Part shown: positions 52,480-62,344 of the stretch, in pieces
How positions within the stretch are numbered: the stretch's first letter is position 1
How the letters are laid out: the number at the start of each line of letters is the position of its first letter
Source of the DNA: Rhynchopus euleeides
Lineage: Eukaryota > Euglenozoa > Diplonemea > Diplonemida > Diplonemidae
Assembly (NCBI GenBank): GCA_963210315.1
Contig: OY723303.1
Location: 248,001 to 312,000 of the forward strand
Length of the DNA: 64,000 nt
Reading direction: 5' to 3'
Program-made: the position numbers and the translations under genes
The notes under the pieces: generated by a model
Database searches by the model: none
What the model was told of the DNA's origin: nothing
What the model saw: the letters and a program-made list of their open reading frames with translations, nothing else

Positions 52480-53238
52480 ATGAGCCACTGGTTTGATCCA
52501 GAAGATGCACACCCCCTCGCCCTGAGTGACGAGGAACTGGAGAGGGGGAATGGCGTCCCCAAACGCCATGCCCTGAGGGTGACATCGCAGCAGACCGCCG
52601 AACGGGACCTGCTGCTCTTCGAAATGCAGAGGACCAAAGGCAAGGGGTGCGGCCTGCTGGACCAACCGAGCACCCCGACCCTCCTGAAGTTCGGCGCGAT
52701 AAAGCTTTGCTGCTGTGTCACTGCGAGGAACGCTTGTTGGAAGGGAGCAACGGCAGCACTGCAGCGGAGACTCGAGTCCCTCAGCCTTGGATCTCACGTC
52801 ACAAAAAGGGGGCGATGGGGCCAACAATTTCTGGGCGACCCGGAAAACACCACTCCAAAGGCAACGCTGCTCGCATGCATCTGCAAGTCCAAATCCTGGG
52901 GCAACAGCGAGGATGTGCCAGAAGTGCCAGAACCAACACCATCCGGTACAGTGCCTGTGCAGCAGCATATCTGCATTGTGTGCTCCAAAGTTGTCCACAC
53001 GAGAGAAGCACTGTTTGCGCATTATGATGCTGCACATCGGCCACAAAACAACGCGCCGTGTCAGACCTGCACTGTCACATGCCAGGAGTGCGGCAAACGG
53101 GCAAAATCGAAGGGACTGAGCCAGCACTACCTCAGTCACCATTCGCGCGTGCTGACACAAAAGCGTTGCTGTGTTTGTTTCGAGCTCTTTAAAACCACTG
53201 TAAAGCGCGACGAGCACATGAGATCCGCGCACCCGTAA
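52480..53238 (+). CDS. C2H2 zinc-finger protein in the transposon, 252 aa
   Basis: ATG at 52480 (MSHWFDPEDAHPLALSDEELE), just inside the nested element's right edge, so the original start may have been further upstream. Residues 1-165 have no known domain. Three C2H2 fingers end the protein: CIVC-x12-HYDAAH, CQEC-x11-HYLSHH and CCVC-x12-HMRSAH. It lies next to the right TIR and on the same strand as the 133-aa ORF. A DNA-binding role, perhaps recognition of the CACCCGTCG-rich ends, is an attractive inference without direct evidence. Confidence 0.65.
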   Translation: MSHWFDPEDAHPLALSDEELERGNGVPKRHALRVTSQQTAERDLLLFEMQRTKGKGCGLLDQPSTPTLLKFGAIKLCCCVTARNACWKGATAALQRRLESLSLGSHVTKRGRWGQQFLGDPENTTPKATLLACICKSKSWGNSEDVPEVPEPTPSGTVPVQQHICIVCSKVVHTREALFAHYDAAHRPQNNAPCQTCTVTCQECGKRAKSKGLSQHYLSHHSRVLTQKRCCVCFELFKTTVKRDEHMRSAHP

Positions 53239-53701
53239 GTGAGGGGGGGGGGTGTTTGGCAGTTCAGGTACGTAGGTGATTTTGTTTGTCCTCGAGAGCG
53301 GAGTGACGTCGTGGGAGGGAGTTGTTTTACCAGGCCCCCTGCCCACCTGGATGGCTCACCCCCCTCCTGGTGGTCCACCGGTGGGCAGCCCCTTCACCAA
53401 CTAGGAATTGTAAATGGAAAGTAATGGGGGGTGGGTCTGTGCAGGGAAGATAGCTCGGCGTGAAAAATAACCTGATGCCATGCAAGGTACTCCCCTAGTT
53501 TTCAATGGAAATTGGCCCATATCAACAGGAAATGGCTGGAACACCCGTCGTTTCAGCAGGTTCACCCGTCGTGCCGACGGGTGGCACCCGTCGACTCGAC
53601 AGGTCCACCCGTCGAGTCGACGGGTGCCACCCGTCGTTTCACCCGTCGTCATTTCACCCGTCGTCCCGACTAGTCGTCCGGGCGACTAGTCCGTGGTGCA
53701 C

Positions 53702-54652
53702 ACGGAGAAGTCCTATTCCGGGGGTTAGCGGGGAATTTCCATCATTTTGTGTTTTACCTTCAGTCCGAAAAAGCTAGCTGATGTTCTGACAAAAACATAC
53801 GAACTCATGTAAGGCCCAGAATGGCTGAGAAACGGAGGGGCTGAAAAAGGGGGGATGGGGGGGGGGGGGGGTGACGTTTTTGCGGGTCTCCGTGTGGGCA
53901 AGCGAGGAGAAAGAGAGGGGGTCAGGGGGCTTCTTCTGCCACCACACCAGCAGACGAGGAAAGCGGTCCTGCTGGTTGGGTCATACGGGGGGAGGGGGGG
54001 GGCGCCTTGCCGCTCAATTCTGCAGAAAATAAAAGGAGTGATCTGCCCCGACCACCGTAGGGGGTGTCAAACTGGACAACACAACAGCTTGTTTGAAGCA
54101 CCGGACGACAACCGCCCCACCACTTCTACACACCCCCTCGTATTTACTGCGGAGACCTCAGAGAAGGCGGGGGAGGACGGGAAGCAGGAAGCCACGCTTC
54201 AAAATTCAGGAGGGTGTATGAAGCACCGTCGATGCAGGCATTTACCGGATGGTCATGTTGCTTCTTCTGGTCTGTGAAGAAGAAAACCTTCTCACTATTC
54301 ATGAGAGAGGGTGTGATCATATAGGGGTTCTGTGCCAGGTCTGTGCCAGATCTGGGGGGGTTCCAGGATCACACCAAGAGAGGCAAATTTTCCCGGAAAT
54401 TCCGTCACGTCGGGGTGGTGGCGGTGGCGGCGAAGGGGTGAAGAGATGGACACCTCTTCCCGACACTCAAGAGCTATGCCGAGAGCCGGTCAGCCCCAGC
54501 CCAGCCACACACCCCCTTTGGGTCGCTTCGGTTGGCAGGACAGGAGCAGGGCAGTGGCATGCACATTTTTTACCCCCCCGTGGGGGAGCAGCAACATTTC
54601 TTTCACCCAAGCACCCCGTGCAGACCACCCCGTGTGGTAACACTACTAGTAA
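53702..54652. other. Spacer with a weak plus-strand ORF
   Basis: A G-run lies near 53857-53871. A frame at 53855-54277 is open for 140 codons with a hydrophilic end (EAPDDNRPTTSTHPLV) but no domain. No gene is called. Confidence 0.35.
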
Positions 54653-54742
54653 AAATCGCACTCCTTTCGCATTATTGTGGACACCCTGTCCACAATATGT
54701 GGGAGAACAGTTCCGGACTGCCTTTTGTTGGGCGCGAGTAAG
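54653..54742. repeat. M repeat copy 3, truncated
   Basis: AAATCGCACTCCTTTCGC to GTTCCGGACTGCCTTTTGTTGGGCGCGAG. The second half of the repeat is missing. Confidence 0.7.
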
Positions 54743-55196
54743 CCATACACAACACAAACGTTAACTGCTGGGGAGGTGCTCCCCCACCCCCCCACCCACC
54801 CCCGAGAACCAACGGTAGTTTTCTTCTTTCACCTACAGCAACACCCACCCAGGAGGGTGGGAGCAAAAAGGAAGGCTTTACTGAGAAGGGAGGGGGGGGG
54901 GGTCCGGCGGGGATCGCAACAAGCCCCCGGCAATGCCCGCCAGCAGCAAGGCAGGCAGGACTGAGGCAACAGGGCAAGGAAGGGTTGCCCCCCCACACCC
55001 ACCCCCCCCCCCTCCCCCCATTCGCAAGCTGCGTTGTCCTGCATGCAGCAGTGCCTGCCTGTCGGTGGGATCCAGGGGGGGCGAGCGGAGAATGCAGCAT
55101 GCCGCAGCACGCCCACCTCAGCTGCCATCTCTGGTTCCTGTTTGCACAGCCAAGGCAAAGCGAGGAGGAGGACGCCAATAATAATGAAACTAACGA
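54743..55196. other. C/G-tract spacer
   Basis: C-rich at 54780-54805 and 54990-55020, G-run at 54888-54902. No gene supported. Confidence 0.4.
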
Positions 55197-55327
55197 GGGG
55201 CCTTCGCTCTGTGTCACAACTGTGTGTCAAACTGTGGTGCCCCTGACGACCCCATATTGCGTAGTTTGTGCGTAGTGAAAAGGGGGGGGGGGTCTCATTT
55301 TTTGATTTACTCAGCCATTCTCTGTCT

Positions 55328-55534
55328 CTATGCCGGGACCCCAAACTCAAGGAGTTCTTGCTGTTCCGGGGTCAGTGAGGGTGCAGGCGCTTCAGGTGCT
55401 GCAGGTGCTGCAGGTTCTTCAGGTGCTGCAGCGCTGGCAGCCTTCGGTGCGGGTTTCGACGCAGTCTTTGCAGGTCTCTTTGGGGGTGCCCTTTGGCGCG
55501 GTGCCTGCTTCAGCTCGTCGGGTGGAAGCATCAA
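55328..55534 (-). CDS. 3' exon of a small unknown gene (Ala/Pro-rich tail)
   Basis: The minus-strand frame reads PPDELKQAPRQRAPPKRPAK, then an Ala/Pro/Glu stretch and LTPEQQELLEFGVPA before a stop at 55328. A 49-bp tandem duplication (TTAATGATGCGTTGA...GCAGGCACCGC) occupies about 55502-55598. The second unit differs by a 1-nt indel, so only one unit keeps the frame. The 5' junction to the next exon was not fixed. Confidence 0.4.
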   Translation of the reverse strand: MMLPPDELKQAPRQRAPPKRPAKTASKPAPKAASAAAPEEPAAPAAPEAPAPSLTPEQQELLEFGVPA

Positions 55535-55614
55535 CGCATCATTAAGCGGTGCCTGCTTCAGCTCCTCCGGGTGGAAGCGTCAACGCATCATTAAGGAAGA
55601 AGGAAGCACAGTTG

Positions 55615-55948
55615 CTACGCTTTTTTGCAGCTGCAGGAAACGACACCATACCCAACAACAATCCCCAGACCGTCGAGGGAGAGTGGGCGCCTGGATCCCG
55701 TGACACAGATCTCTAGTGCCGTTGTGATCCCCTCGGATAACGTCTCCTGGACGTTGTCAGCGGAGGTTGCCTGTGTGGCGGTGACCTCCGTATACCCCGC
55801 GGGATCCAGTGCCAGTAGCGCCTTCTTCAGCTTTTCGTCGACCCCTCGGCCGACGCTCTCCTTGATGTCAAGGGCCACCTTCAGGGTGGCACCTCGCAGC
55901 GCCCTGAAGGCTGTGATCGTATCATCATTCACAATCTCGAGGGTGTTC
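55615..55948 (-). CDS. Internal exon of the same small gene
   Basis: The frame opens after an acceptor-like CGCGTAG at about 55949 and reads NTLEIVNDDTITAFRALRG, then a helical charged segment (VALDIKESVGRGVDEKLKKALLAL) and an end near GLGIVVGYG before a GT-rich stretch. The first possible start codon is GTG, so an upstream exon is expected. No family was recognised. Confidence 0.4.
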
Positions 55949-56340
55949 TACGCGGCTCCTGGAACTCACTTCCTTCTCAGGTGTTTCTGGGCATGGGGCA
56001 ACCTTGCCCAGGTGTTTCTGGAGTCCCGCCCCACATGTCGTGCGTTCTTTCGTACGGTGTATAGTGAGTTCTGGCAATAATTTTTTGCTCGGTCAGCGCA
56101 GTGCCTCCAGTCCTGTCTCAGTAGCCACACAGAAAGGGGGACCAAAAAAAACTGGGGGGGGGACCAAAAAGCGAGACCCCCCCCCCAGATTGCGTAGTTT
56201 GTGCGTAGTGAAAAAGGGGTAAATCAGGGGCACCACAAACTGTGTCAGTTTTTTTACCGCTCCCCGTGTCACTTTGCATCCAGTGGTGTGAGGGAGGCAC
56301 GGCCTTTTCACACCTTTCTGCATGTCTGAGCGAAGGCCCC

Positions 56341-56594
56341 GATGCAAACCAAAAAGGGCATATGCCCCGTACCAAACTGTGTCAGTTTTTTCACAGCTCA
56401 CTTTTCTGCAGTTGGAGCGAAAGGACATAAGAGCACTTTCGTACGCCACACGCCAGGATACAGGGGCAGAGGCAGGGTGGGGTAGAGCTGCGGAGGCAAG
56501 CCTCGCCACAAACACCAAGTCCAGGCGAGTGTGTGGGCCGTTCCCATAGCAGGGCACTCCTCCAGGATCCCTCTATCCTTCGTATCTTGGCTAA
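56341..56594. other. Spacer with a partial foldback copy
   Basis: At about 56372-56430 ACCAAACTGTGTCAG and CTCACTTTTCTGCAGTTGGAGCGAAAGG resemble the interior and right end of the GGGGGCCTTCGC family. No gene. Confidence 0.45.
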
Positions 56595-56704
56595 GGGGGT
56601 CTTCGCTAGTCGTTATCCTTCGTCAATCTTCGTCATTTTTCACCTAATTTCAACAGGAAATACACCAAAATGCACTAACGATCACCCCGTAGCGAAGGCC
56701 CCCC
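56595..56704. mobile_element. 110-bp foldback element, GGGGGTCTTCGCTA type
   Basis: Ends GGGGGTCTTCGCTA and TAGCGAAGGCCCCC. Same length as 22825-22934 but a different interior (ATCCTTCGTCAATCTTCGTC). Confidence 0.75.
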
Positions 56705-57803
56705 GAGAGCGAGGCTATTGCGAAGATAACCTGTTATGTGCATCACGACAATATACACGACACATACACTGCACGCGCAGGGGTTGCCGGGGCGAGCGAC
56801 ACGCGGAGATTGGCACGTGGTTCTCTCACTCCCCTGCCCCGCCAGAGCTGTGATTGTGCCGGTGGGGGGCGGGCAGGGAAGGGCGGAGGGTGTGGGGTGT
56901 TGTAACCTTCAGGATTTTACAGGAGAAGAAACTCTCGGAGCGGACCTCCTGGAGAGCGACCCTGGGTGAGAGAATGGGGTGTGGGGGCGGCGGCACACGT
57001 AACAATTCACGCTGCCTTTCCGCCGGATACATTATCCCGTTGGTTATTCTTCAACACCCCCGCCCCACCCCACCCCCACCTTACCTCCGGTGATCCGCGA
57101 ACTGCGAATCACAGCGGGAATTGACCAGTCTCAAATCTGACTTGTCAGCAGGGGTTTGGGCCTGGCAAACCTCGGAGCGGCATGCTGTGAAGCACACTTG
57201 GAGGCGAATGCGCACGTTGGGCCTGAGGGTCGCTACTAGCGGTGCTGCCAGGATCCCTTGATCCCGGCAACAGCTGCTGAGGTCGCCATGGGGGACTGCC
57301 GGACTGGAAGGGCCAAAATTATTTCCGTGTCAGGGGTGCAGCATGCCGGCAGCACGCCGCTAGGTGTTTGAGACAGAGACGGAGGTAGAGAGAACGCTTG
57401 GTTCCTTCCCCAGGCTTTTTTTTTGGCAAAGAAAAAAAGGTGACACTTCAGCTCTGCCGCTCTTCCTCTCCTCCATTTGATGTTGACGCACTCCACACAC
57501 GGAACAACCCCGCTTGCTTGAAGGGGGCGGTGCGCAGAGCGCGGTTGGCTGAGCTGAATGACACACTTTCCACGCGAAAGAAAGTTTTCGCTGTCAATCT
57601 CTCACACACCTGGGTTTGGTTATGCTGTTGCCGCTTCCACACCTCCCTCCTGCCTGTGTGAAGGTGAGAGTGGGTGCGGATCGCAGGCGAGTGAGTTGAG
57701 CCCTGACAGCAGCACCTTCCTCCTCCGGCCACACGAGTGTGTCTGAAGTCATATCCGACGAACCGGGTTTGGCGCACAAACAACGCCTTATCTTTTTGTC
57801 CGA
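56705..57803. other. Spacer, no gene supported
   Basis: Several minus- and plus-strand ORFs of 70-150 codons overlap without any recognisable domain. One candidate splice-acceptor-rich stretch (TTCCTTCCCCAGG, about 57400) was noted but could not be tied to exons. Confidence 0.4.
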
Positions 57804-58009
57804 AAAATCGTACTCCTTTCGCTTTATTATAGACACCCTGTCCAGCAACTGTGGGAGAACAGTTCCGGACTACTTTTTGTTGAGCGCACACTTGCTGTCT
57901 CAAGGCTGTGTTGAGGCCCTGTGAAGTGGCATGAGGTGCTAATCCAAAGCTTCAGTCGTACGATTTCCTTCGTTACTTCGCGACTTCGCTACGCTTCGTC
58001 GCTCGTAAC
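57804..58009. repeat. M repeat copy 4 (best preserved)
   Basis: Runs AAATCGTACTCCTTTCGC to CTTCGTCGCTCGTAAC, about 206 bp. Internal TTGAGCGCACACTTGCTGTC and GTGTTGAGGCCCTGTGAAG are shared with copy 1. The end forms a GTTAC...GTAAC hairpin. Confidence 0.75.
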
Positions 58010-59090
58010 TAGTAAGAAAAAAACAATCAGTATACACCCCCCCGCCCCCCTCTGCACTCGCAGTGCAGGAACAGACGCAGAAGCAGCACTGTGGGGCAGC
58101 AGTGGCGAGACGGGCCTCGCCACCCTCATGCACGGATCTCTGAAATATACGCACAACCCGCAGGGGCGGAAGGATAACAAGGCAGGTGGGCACCACTCGC
58201 GCCCTTGGCGGAGGCTGCAGAGGGGCGGGGCGGGGCGGGGTGAACGGGGGCAGTAAAGTATCGAAAAAGAAACACAGTAGTAGAAGCGGGGCTCAAAACA
58301 ATCCAACTTTTCTTTTTGGCACACAGGAAGGGGGGGGGGGGGGTGGGAGGAGGGTGCCTGCTCACTCCGGTGCGCCGAAAAAACAGCGTGTTGGAGGCCT
58401 TCACTCTGTGGCAAACTGTGTCAGGGTGTCCCCCTTTTGTGAGGCGGCTCGCTGTCCTGCACTTCTGAACGAAGGCCCCCGTTCTGTTTTCTAAGAGGTG
58501 TCGACAATCACAAGCAAGCTTGCTTGATCTGTCCCATTGACACCCCCTTACCCCCATGCAAGCAGGTAATGTTCTTCTTTTTGGGGTAATTTTCCCCCTT
58601 TTTACAGGAGGCAATACCACCAAACTGCTGACGAAACATTTCCGGAGAAGTTTGCTAAGACACACCTACCCCACCCCACCCACTCCCCTTAGAGCGAATG
58701 AAAAACGCTCACTTCTTTTTTTGCATCCCCCCCCGCTCCCCACCACACGTTGCGCGGTGTGTACTGTGCGGACAACCAATCGCCACACGGGCTGTACGCA
58801 CCATGCCCCCTCCTTCCCCCCTCCCTCCCTTATCCCAACCATGCGATGCCAAGAGCTTCACACCTTGCAATGGGATTGAGATAAAGAAACACACCGAACT
58901 TACCCTCTCCCCACCCCCCCCCCCCCACCCACCCAGACGACCTTGCAAGGATAGAGTTGCACTGGTGTCTCCCCTCCCTTTCCCAAATGGCGGGGGGGAG
59001 GGTAAAGGTGCAGGCCTGTCGCTAACTTTTCGATTTTGGAGATTTGGTGGGTTGACGCTCCTGTTTTGGGGGGGGGATCAGGGGGGAAAA
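58010..59090. other. Spacer with a foldback copy at 58393-58481
   Basis: At 58393-58481 GGAGGCCTTCACTCTGTGGC to GAACGAAGGCCCCC is a copy of the GGGGGCCTTCGC family. C/G runs lie at 58329-58343 and 58914-58926. No protein gene could be supported. Confidence 0.5.
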
Positions 59091-59590
59091 CACTAGGGGT
59101 CAATTTTTCTCGCGCGCGCTTCGCGCGCGCTCGTGTTGTTGCCAAATTTTCCCATCGGTGGACCACTAGGTGGGCACGGTGTGAGGCGCTGGGTTCCTTC
59201 CGTGGTTCCTCTCCCGCTCGCGCCGTCGGGTGCCGGAGGAAACCAAAAAATGGCTTTCGGGACCATGATTTCGACGCTGCCCCCTGATATGTCACGGCCG
59301 TCAAAGCGCAAGGACTTGGTTACTAGACGGGCACGCGAGATGGGGGGTCTGGGGGGCAGGGCCCCCCAGCCGCCGGAGGTCACGGTAGTGAGCATCTGTT
59401 CATTGTGGGCGTACAGATTCTGTGTGAGTTGGCTGCGTCCTCCTGAGGCTACTGGAGTGGGTGGATTCCCTGACCCGGTGGGAATCGAATGACTTGAGTA
59501 CGAGACATACGCCACAGGGGGGTCTGGGGGGCGGAGCCCCCCAGCCGCCGGAGGCCACGGTAGTGAGCATCTGTTCCTGCAAAACCATAC
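59091..59590 (+). repeat. Pair of R hairpin repeats with a TTCG-loop hairpin
   Basis: GCGCGCGCTTCGCGCGCGC (59112-59130) forms a tight hairpin after a T-run, like 23082-23106. Two R copies follow (about 59305-59400 and 59485-59577), each with GGGGGGTCTGGGGGGC and its complement, CCGCCGGAGG and CACGGTAGTGAGCATCTGTTC. Between them GGCTGCGTCCTCCTGAGGCT is shared with 28565-28590. Confidence 0.7.
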
Positions 59591-59872
59591 TCTCTTCGAC
59601 GTCGACCCAGTGAAAGTGGGTTGACGCTTGGTCGACGCTTGGTGAGCGTCGACCCAGTGTAACCGGGCCAACGCTAGGTTAGCGTCGACCCAGTGTAATA
59701 AATGGGTTGACGCTTGGTCCAGGCTTGAATGGCAACCCAGTTCCACTAGGTCGACGCTCCAAGCCTCGACCAAGCGTCAACCCAGTCCACTGGGTCGACG
59801 CTGGGTCGACGCTTTTTTATGGGGGGGGAAACCCAAAATCACTGGGTCGACGGTCGACGCTTAGCGACATGC
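59591..59872. repeat. Cluster of GTCGACCCAGTG / GGGTTGACGCTTGG words
   Basis: About ten copies of the words GTCGACCCAGT and GTTGACGCTTGG (with variants) occur in both orientations. The outermost copies are inverted (GACGTCGACCCAGTG at 59597, CACTGGGTCGACGGTCGACG near 59850). It resembles a small TIR element made of iterated ends, but no target duplication was seen. Confidence 0.65.
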
Positions 59873-61018
59873 CTGGTAAAGGTGGTGTGTGTGGGGGGGG
59901 GGGGCGCCTTGGGTGTCGGTGTGTTGGTGTGCCAGCCCTGAATCCCTGAAATCCCACCCCCTCCTCGCGCCCACACCTTCTCCCCACACGGCGCGGTATT
60001 AGGATGGTCGGGTATTTCGGGGGTGCCCTGTGTCACACTGTGTGCCAAACTGTGTCACTTTCCAGCCAAGTGTGTTGTGAGGCAGGCTCGCTTTTTTTCA
60101 CACTTTCTGCATGTCTGAGCGAGCCCTGCAAGCCCCCCATTGGAATGCCATTTTCTGACGAGTTTAGACTCGAAGCCCCTCGGTTCATACGTCTTGATAT
60201 TTATGCACAACTTTCGGACTGCATTCCGAGGGGTTCGACCCCCCCGACCACTACATCCTGGAGTTGCACAACATTGGATTGAGCAGCAACATTGCATTCT
60301 GAGTAGGTACACCCCCCCTCAGAGCCTGGAAGCGAAGTACCCCCATTGGAATGCACCTCTGACGAGTTTGGACTAATGAAGTGAAGCCCCCGACCTGTGG
60401 GGAGAGGACTTCACGATCAGCGTGTTTTGAACTTTTCGGCAAAAGAAAAGGCTTCGGCGCATTTTCACCCGTAAAAGAGGAGAAAATGCTCCGGTTTTTT
60501 TTGGCACACACACACACCGTATCGAAGCCCCTCCCCTGTTAGGAAACTGTAGCTGCACAATGTTCGGACTTCTTCCCGACGAGTCAGGCCTCCCTGACTC
60601 CCACGTCGCACAGTTGCAGGAAGCTCGGAGTGTATTACGAGTCTGGTTTTTGGTTGGGCTCGACGCGTCGGGGCCTCGACCCCCGCATTTCGTGCGGCAT
60701 CGCGCCACCGCCGGCGTGTGTGGGGATCGCCCTCTACAGGCCCCTACGCTGCCATGCCGATGCGATATATTCCGCTCTAAACAAAGCACACACTCGCGCC
60801 GCACAGCCTATTGTATACTTCCCCCCCACCCCACCCCCCCCCCCCACCCCCGTTCCCTCCCCCCCTGTTCCCCATTCTTTCCACTCCAATCTAGCGCACC
60901 CTGAAAAGATCTCACGGCTAGGGCACACACAGGCACGCGGTGCTGCATCCGCCGGGCATGCTGCGGGTTGCCTCGACCCCACTTCCTCTTCCTCGTCCTC
61001 GCCCCTGCTGGGAGGCAG
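59873..61018. other. Spacer with a degenerate repeat and a duplicated 30-bp word
   Basis: A degenerate GGGGGCCTTCGC-family copy lies at about 60028-60130. CCCATTGGAATGC and TCTGACGAGTTT(A/G)GACT occur twice (about 60138-60170 and 60341-60375). C-runs lie at 60822-60855. No gene is supported before the hydrolase. Confidence 0.4.
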
Positions 61019-61528
61019 TCATCTTTGTTCGTGGCACCACCGCATCAGCGTGTCGATTTCGGGCTGCTGGAGGCCCTGGACTGGGCAGAGGAGGGTCGAG
61101 ATGCCTGGACACGCTTGGCTCACATTGAGGATGTTCGCAGGGTCGTCGTCGGCGAAGCAGGCGTGGGACGGAGGTGTTCGGGTCCGTGCCAGGATGCGTG
61201 TCACAGCTACCCCCTTTTGCCTGACGGTCTCCCTCCCGCTGATGGAGGCTGCAGGCAGGGAAGCTCGCTGCAGCGCTGCTTCGACAATGGGTGCCCAGTT
61301 ATGAGACACGATGTGCACGTCAACGCCGGCGTCTCGCATGTCAGCCCACCAGCGCTGGATAAGACGGAGCCGAGCCTGGCTTCCCCATAGCCGTTCGTCC
61401 TCAATGCCCTCGAGGAGGGTCGGGTCTTTCTTCCCATTAAGGAGCTTCCAGACGTGTGTCGCTGCCACCGTCTGGTCGAAGTCGAGTAGCAGCACCTTTC
61501 GTGTCCGGAGGACGCTCTCTTCAACCAT
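61019..61528 (-). CDS. HAD-superfamily hydrolase, 169 aa
   Basis: ATG at 61528 (MVEESVLRTRKVLLL). All four HAD motifs are visible: I, D16-F-D18-Q-T20 (nucleophile and acid/base Asp); II, Ser75 in VHIVSHNW; III, Lys105 in RQKGVAV; IV, Asp127-Asp128 in CFADDDPANI. Between motifs I and II there is only a short helical insert, so it is a small-cap HAD phosphatase type. Substrate cannot be told from sequence. Members act on small phosphorylated metabolites or on phosphoproteins. Single exon, typical short length, no targeting signal obvious. Confidence 0.8.
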   Translation of the reverse strand: MVEESVLRTRKVLLLDFDQTVAATHVWKLLNGKKDPTLLEGIEDERLWGSQARLRLIQRWWADMRDAGVDVHIVSHNWAPIVEAALQRASLPAASISGRETVRQKGVAVTRILARTRTPPSHACFADDDPANILNVSQACPGISTLLCPVQGLQQPEIDTLMRWCHEQR

Positions 61529-62085
61529 TGCTCTTGCGCTGTCTACCGACCAGGTCCCAGCCCCCGCCCGTGCGGCAACAACAGTTCCCGAAGACAGCTT
61601 GCCTGAGTTTGTGTTCGATATGCCAGGAAGCTAGCCTGCAGTGGGGGGTGTGGGTGTGGCATGTTGGGCTGAGCGGAGGGGCGGAGGAGCACAAAAAATG
61701 GAACACTATCGACACATGTCACTGAACACGGGGGAATGGGGAGGGGGAGAGATTGTGGTGAAACGCACACACCTCGACCTGTGATGAGGTGAGATGTGGC
61801 TCTGCAATTACGGCACTCCCGCGTGCCGTAAACTCAAATCGGACCTGCTTTCTCCGTGTTCCATTTCCTCCTTCATTGCATGAGGCTACAAAAAAAATAG
61901 GTGAGTGGGGGTGATGGGGGTGGGGCGGCACACTCGCAGTCAGATGATGTCGCGAACAGCAGCAGGCCCTGCTGCCATGCTCTGCCGCAAACCCGGCACA
62001 TTGGGGCCCACCTCTCGAGGGCAGAGTGGTATACACACACACACGCATGAATCATTGTGTTTTGCAGGAGTGTCGAAGTTGTGTA
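61529..62085. other. Upstream region of the hydrolase
   Basis: Promoter side of the minus-strand hydrolase. No repeat copy or gene recognised. Confidence 0.35.
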
Positions 62086-62344
62086 GATCGCACCGAGAAA
62101 GACCCTGTCCTGCTCGGCGGTGCGATCTCCACCGCAAGACACGGAGGCCTTCTGCAGCAAGGAGGGCTTCGGGCGGCTGGACGTGCGATGCTCGAATGTA
62201 GGGTTCCTTGGGACTGGCATATGCGTCGCCCCGCTCCCCGACATCAAACCAAAGGCAGAAAGAAGACACAATTCAGTCCCGCCTTGCAATAGGCACTCGC
62301 ACGAATACGATAGAATACTGCCTGATGTAAAGATGATCAGGTAG
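62086..62344 (+). CDS. Possible terminal exon
   Basis: After an acceptor-like GTGTAG the plus-strand frame reads APRKTLSCSAVRSPPQDTEA, then FCSKEGFGRLDVRCSNVGFL and ICVAPLPDIKPKAERRHN, ending in DVKMIR and a stop. Composition is protein-like, but no upstream exon or homologue is recognised and the opposite strand is also open. It would be the only clear plus-strand gene piece. Confidence 0.25.

Larger units (their letters stand above)
49921..53698. mobile_element. Complete 3.8-kb long-TIR transposon with nested element
   Basis: The ends are CACCACGGACTAGTCG and its inverse. The inverted repeats are about 305 bp long (49921-50224 and 53394-53698) and packed with CACCCGTCG words in palindromic arrangement. 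A 4-bp GCAC lies at both outer edges (49918-49921, 53698-53701) and may be the target duplication. Inside are a 133-aa ORF, shifted ORFs to 51685, a nested TA-flanked element (51658-52467) and a zinc-finger ORF. No transposase catalytic motif was recognised, so the superfamily is unknown. Confidence 0.8.
55197..56340. repeat. Inverted GGGGCCTTCGCTC ends bracketing small exons
   Basis: The left end GGGGCCTTCGCTCTGTGTCA (55197) and right end GAGCGAAGGCCCC (to 56340) are inverted. Each is followed inwards by CAAACTGTG-type and GTGCCCCTGA words. The word TTGCGTAGTTTGTGCGTAGT with GAAAAGGGG is present at both sides but in direct orientation (about 55258 and 56189). The two sides may therefore be separate foldback copies or the ends of one composite element. 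Confidence 0.5.
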
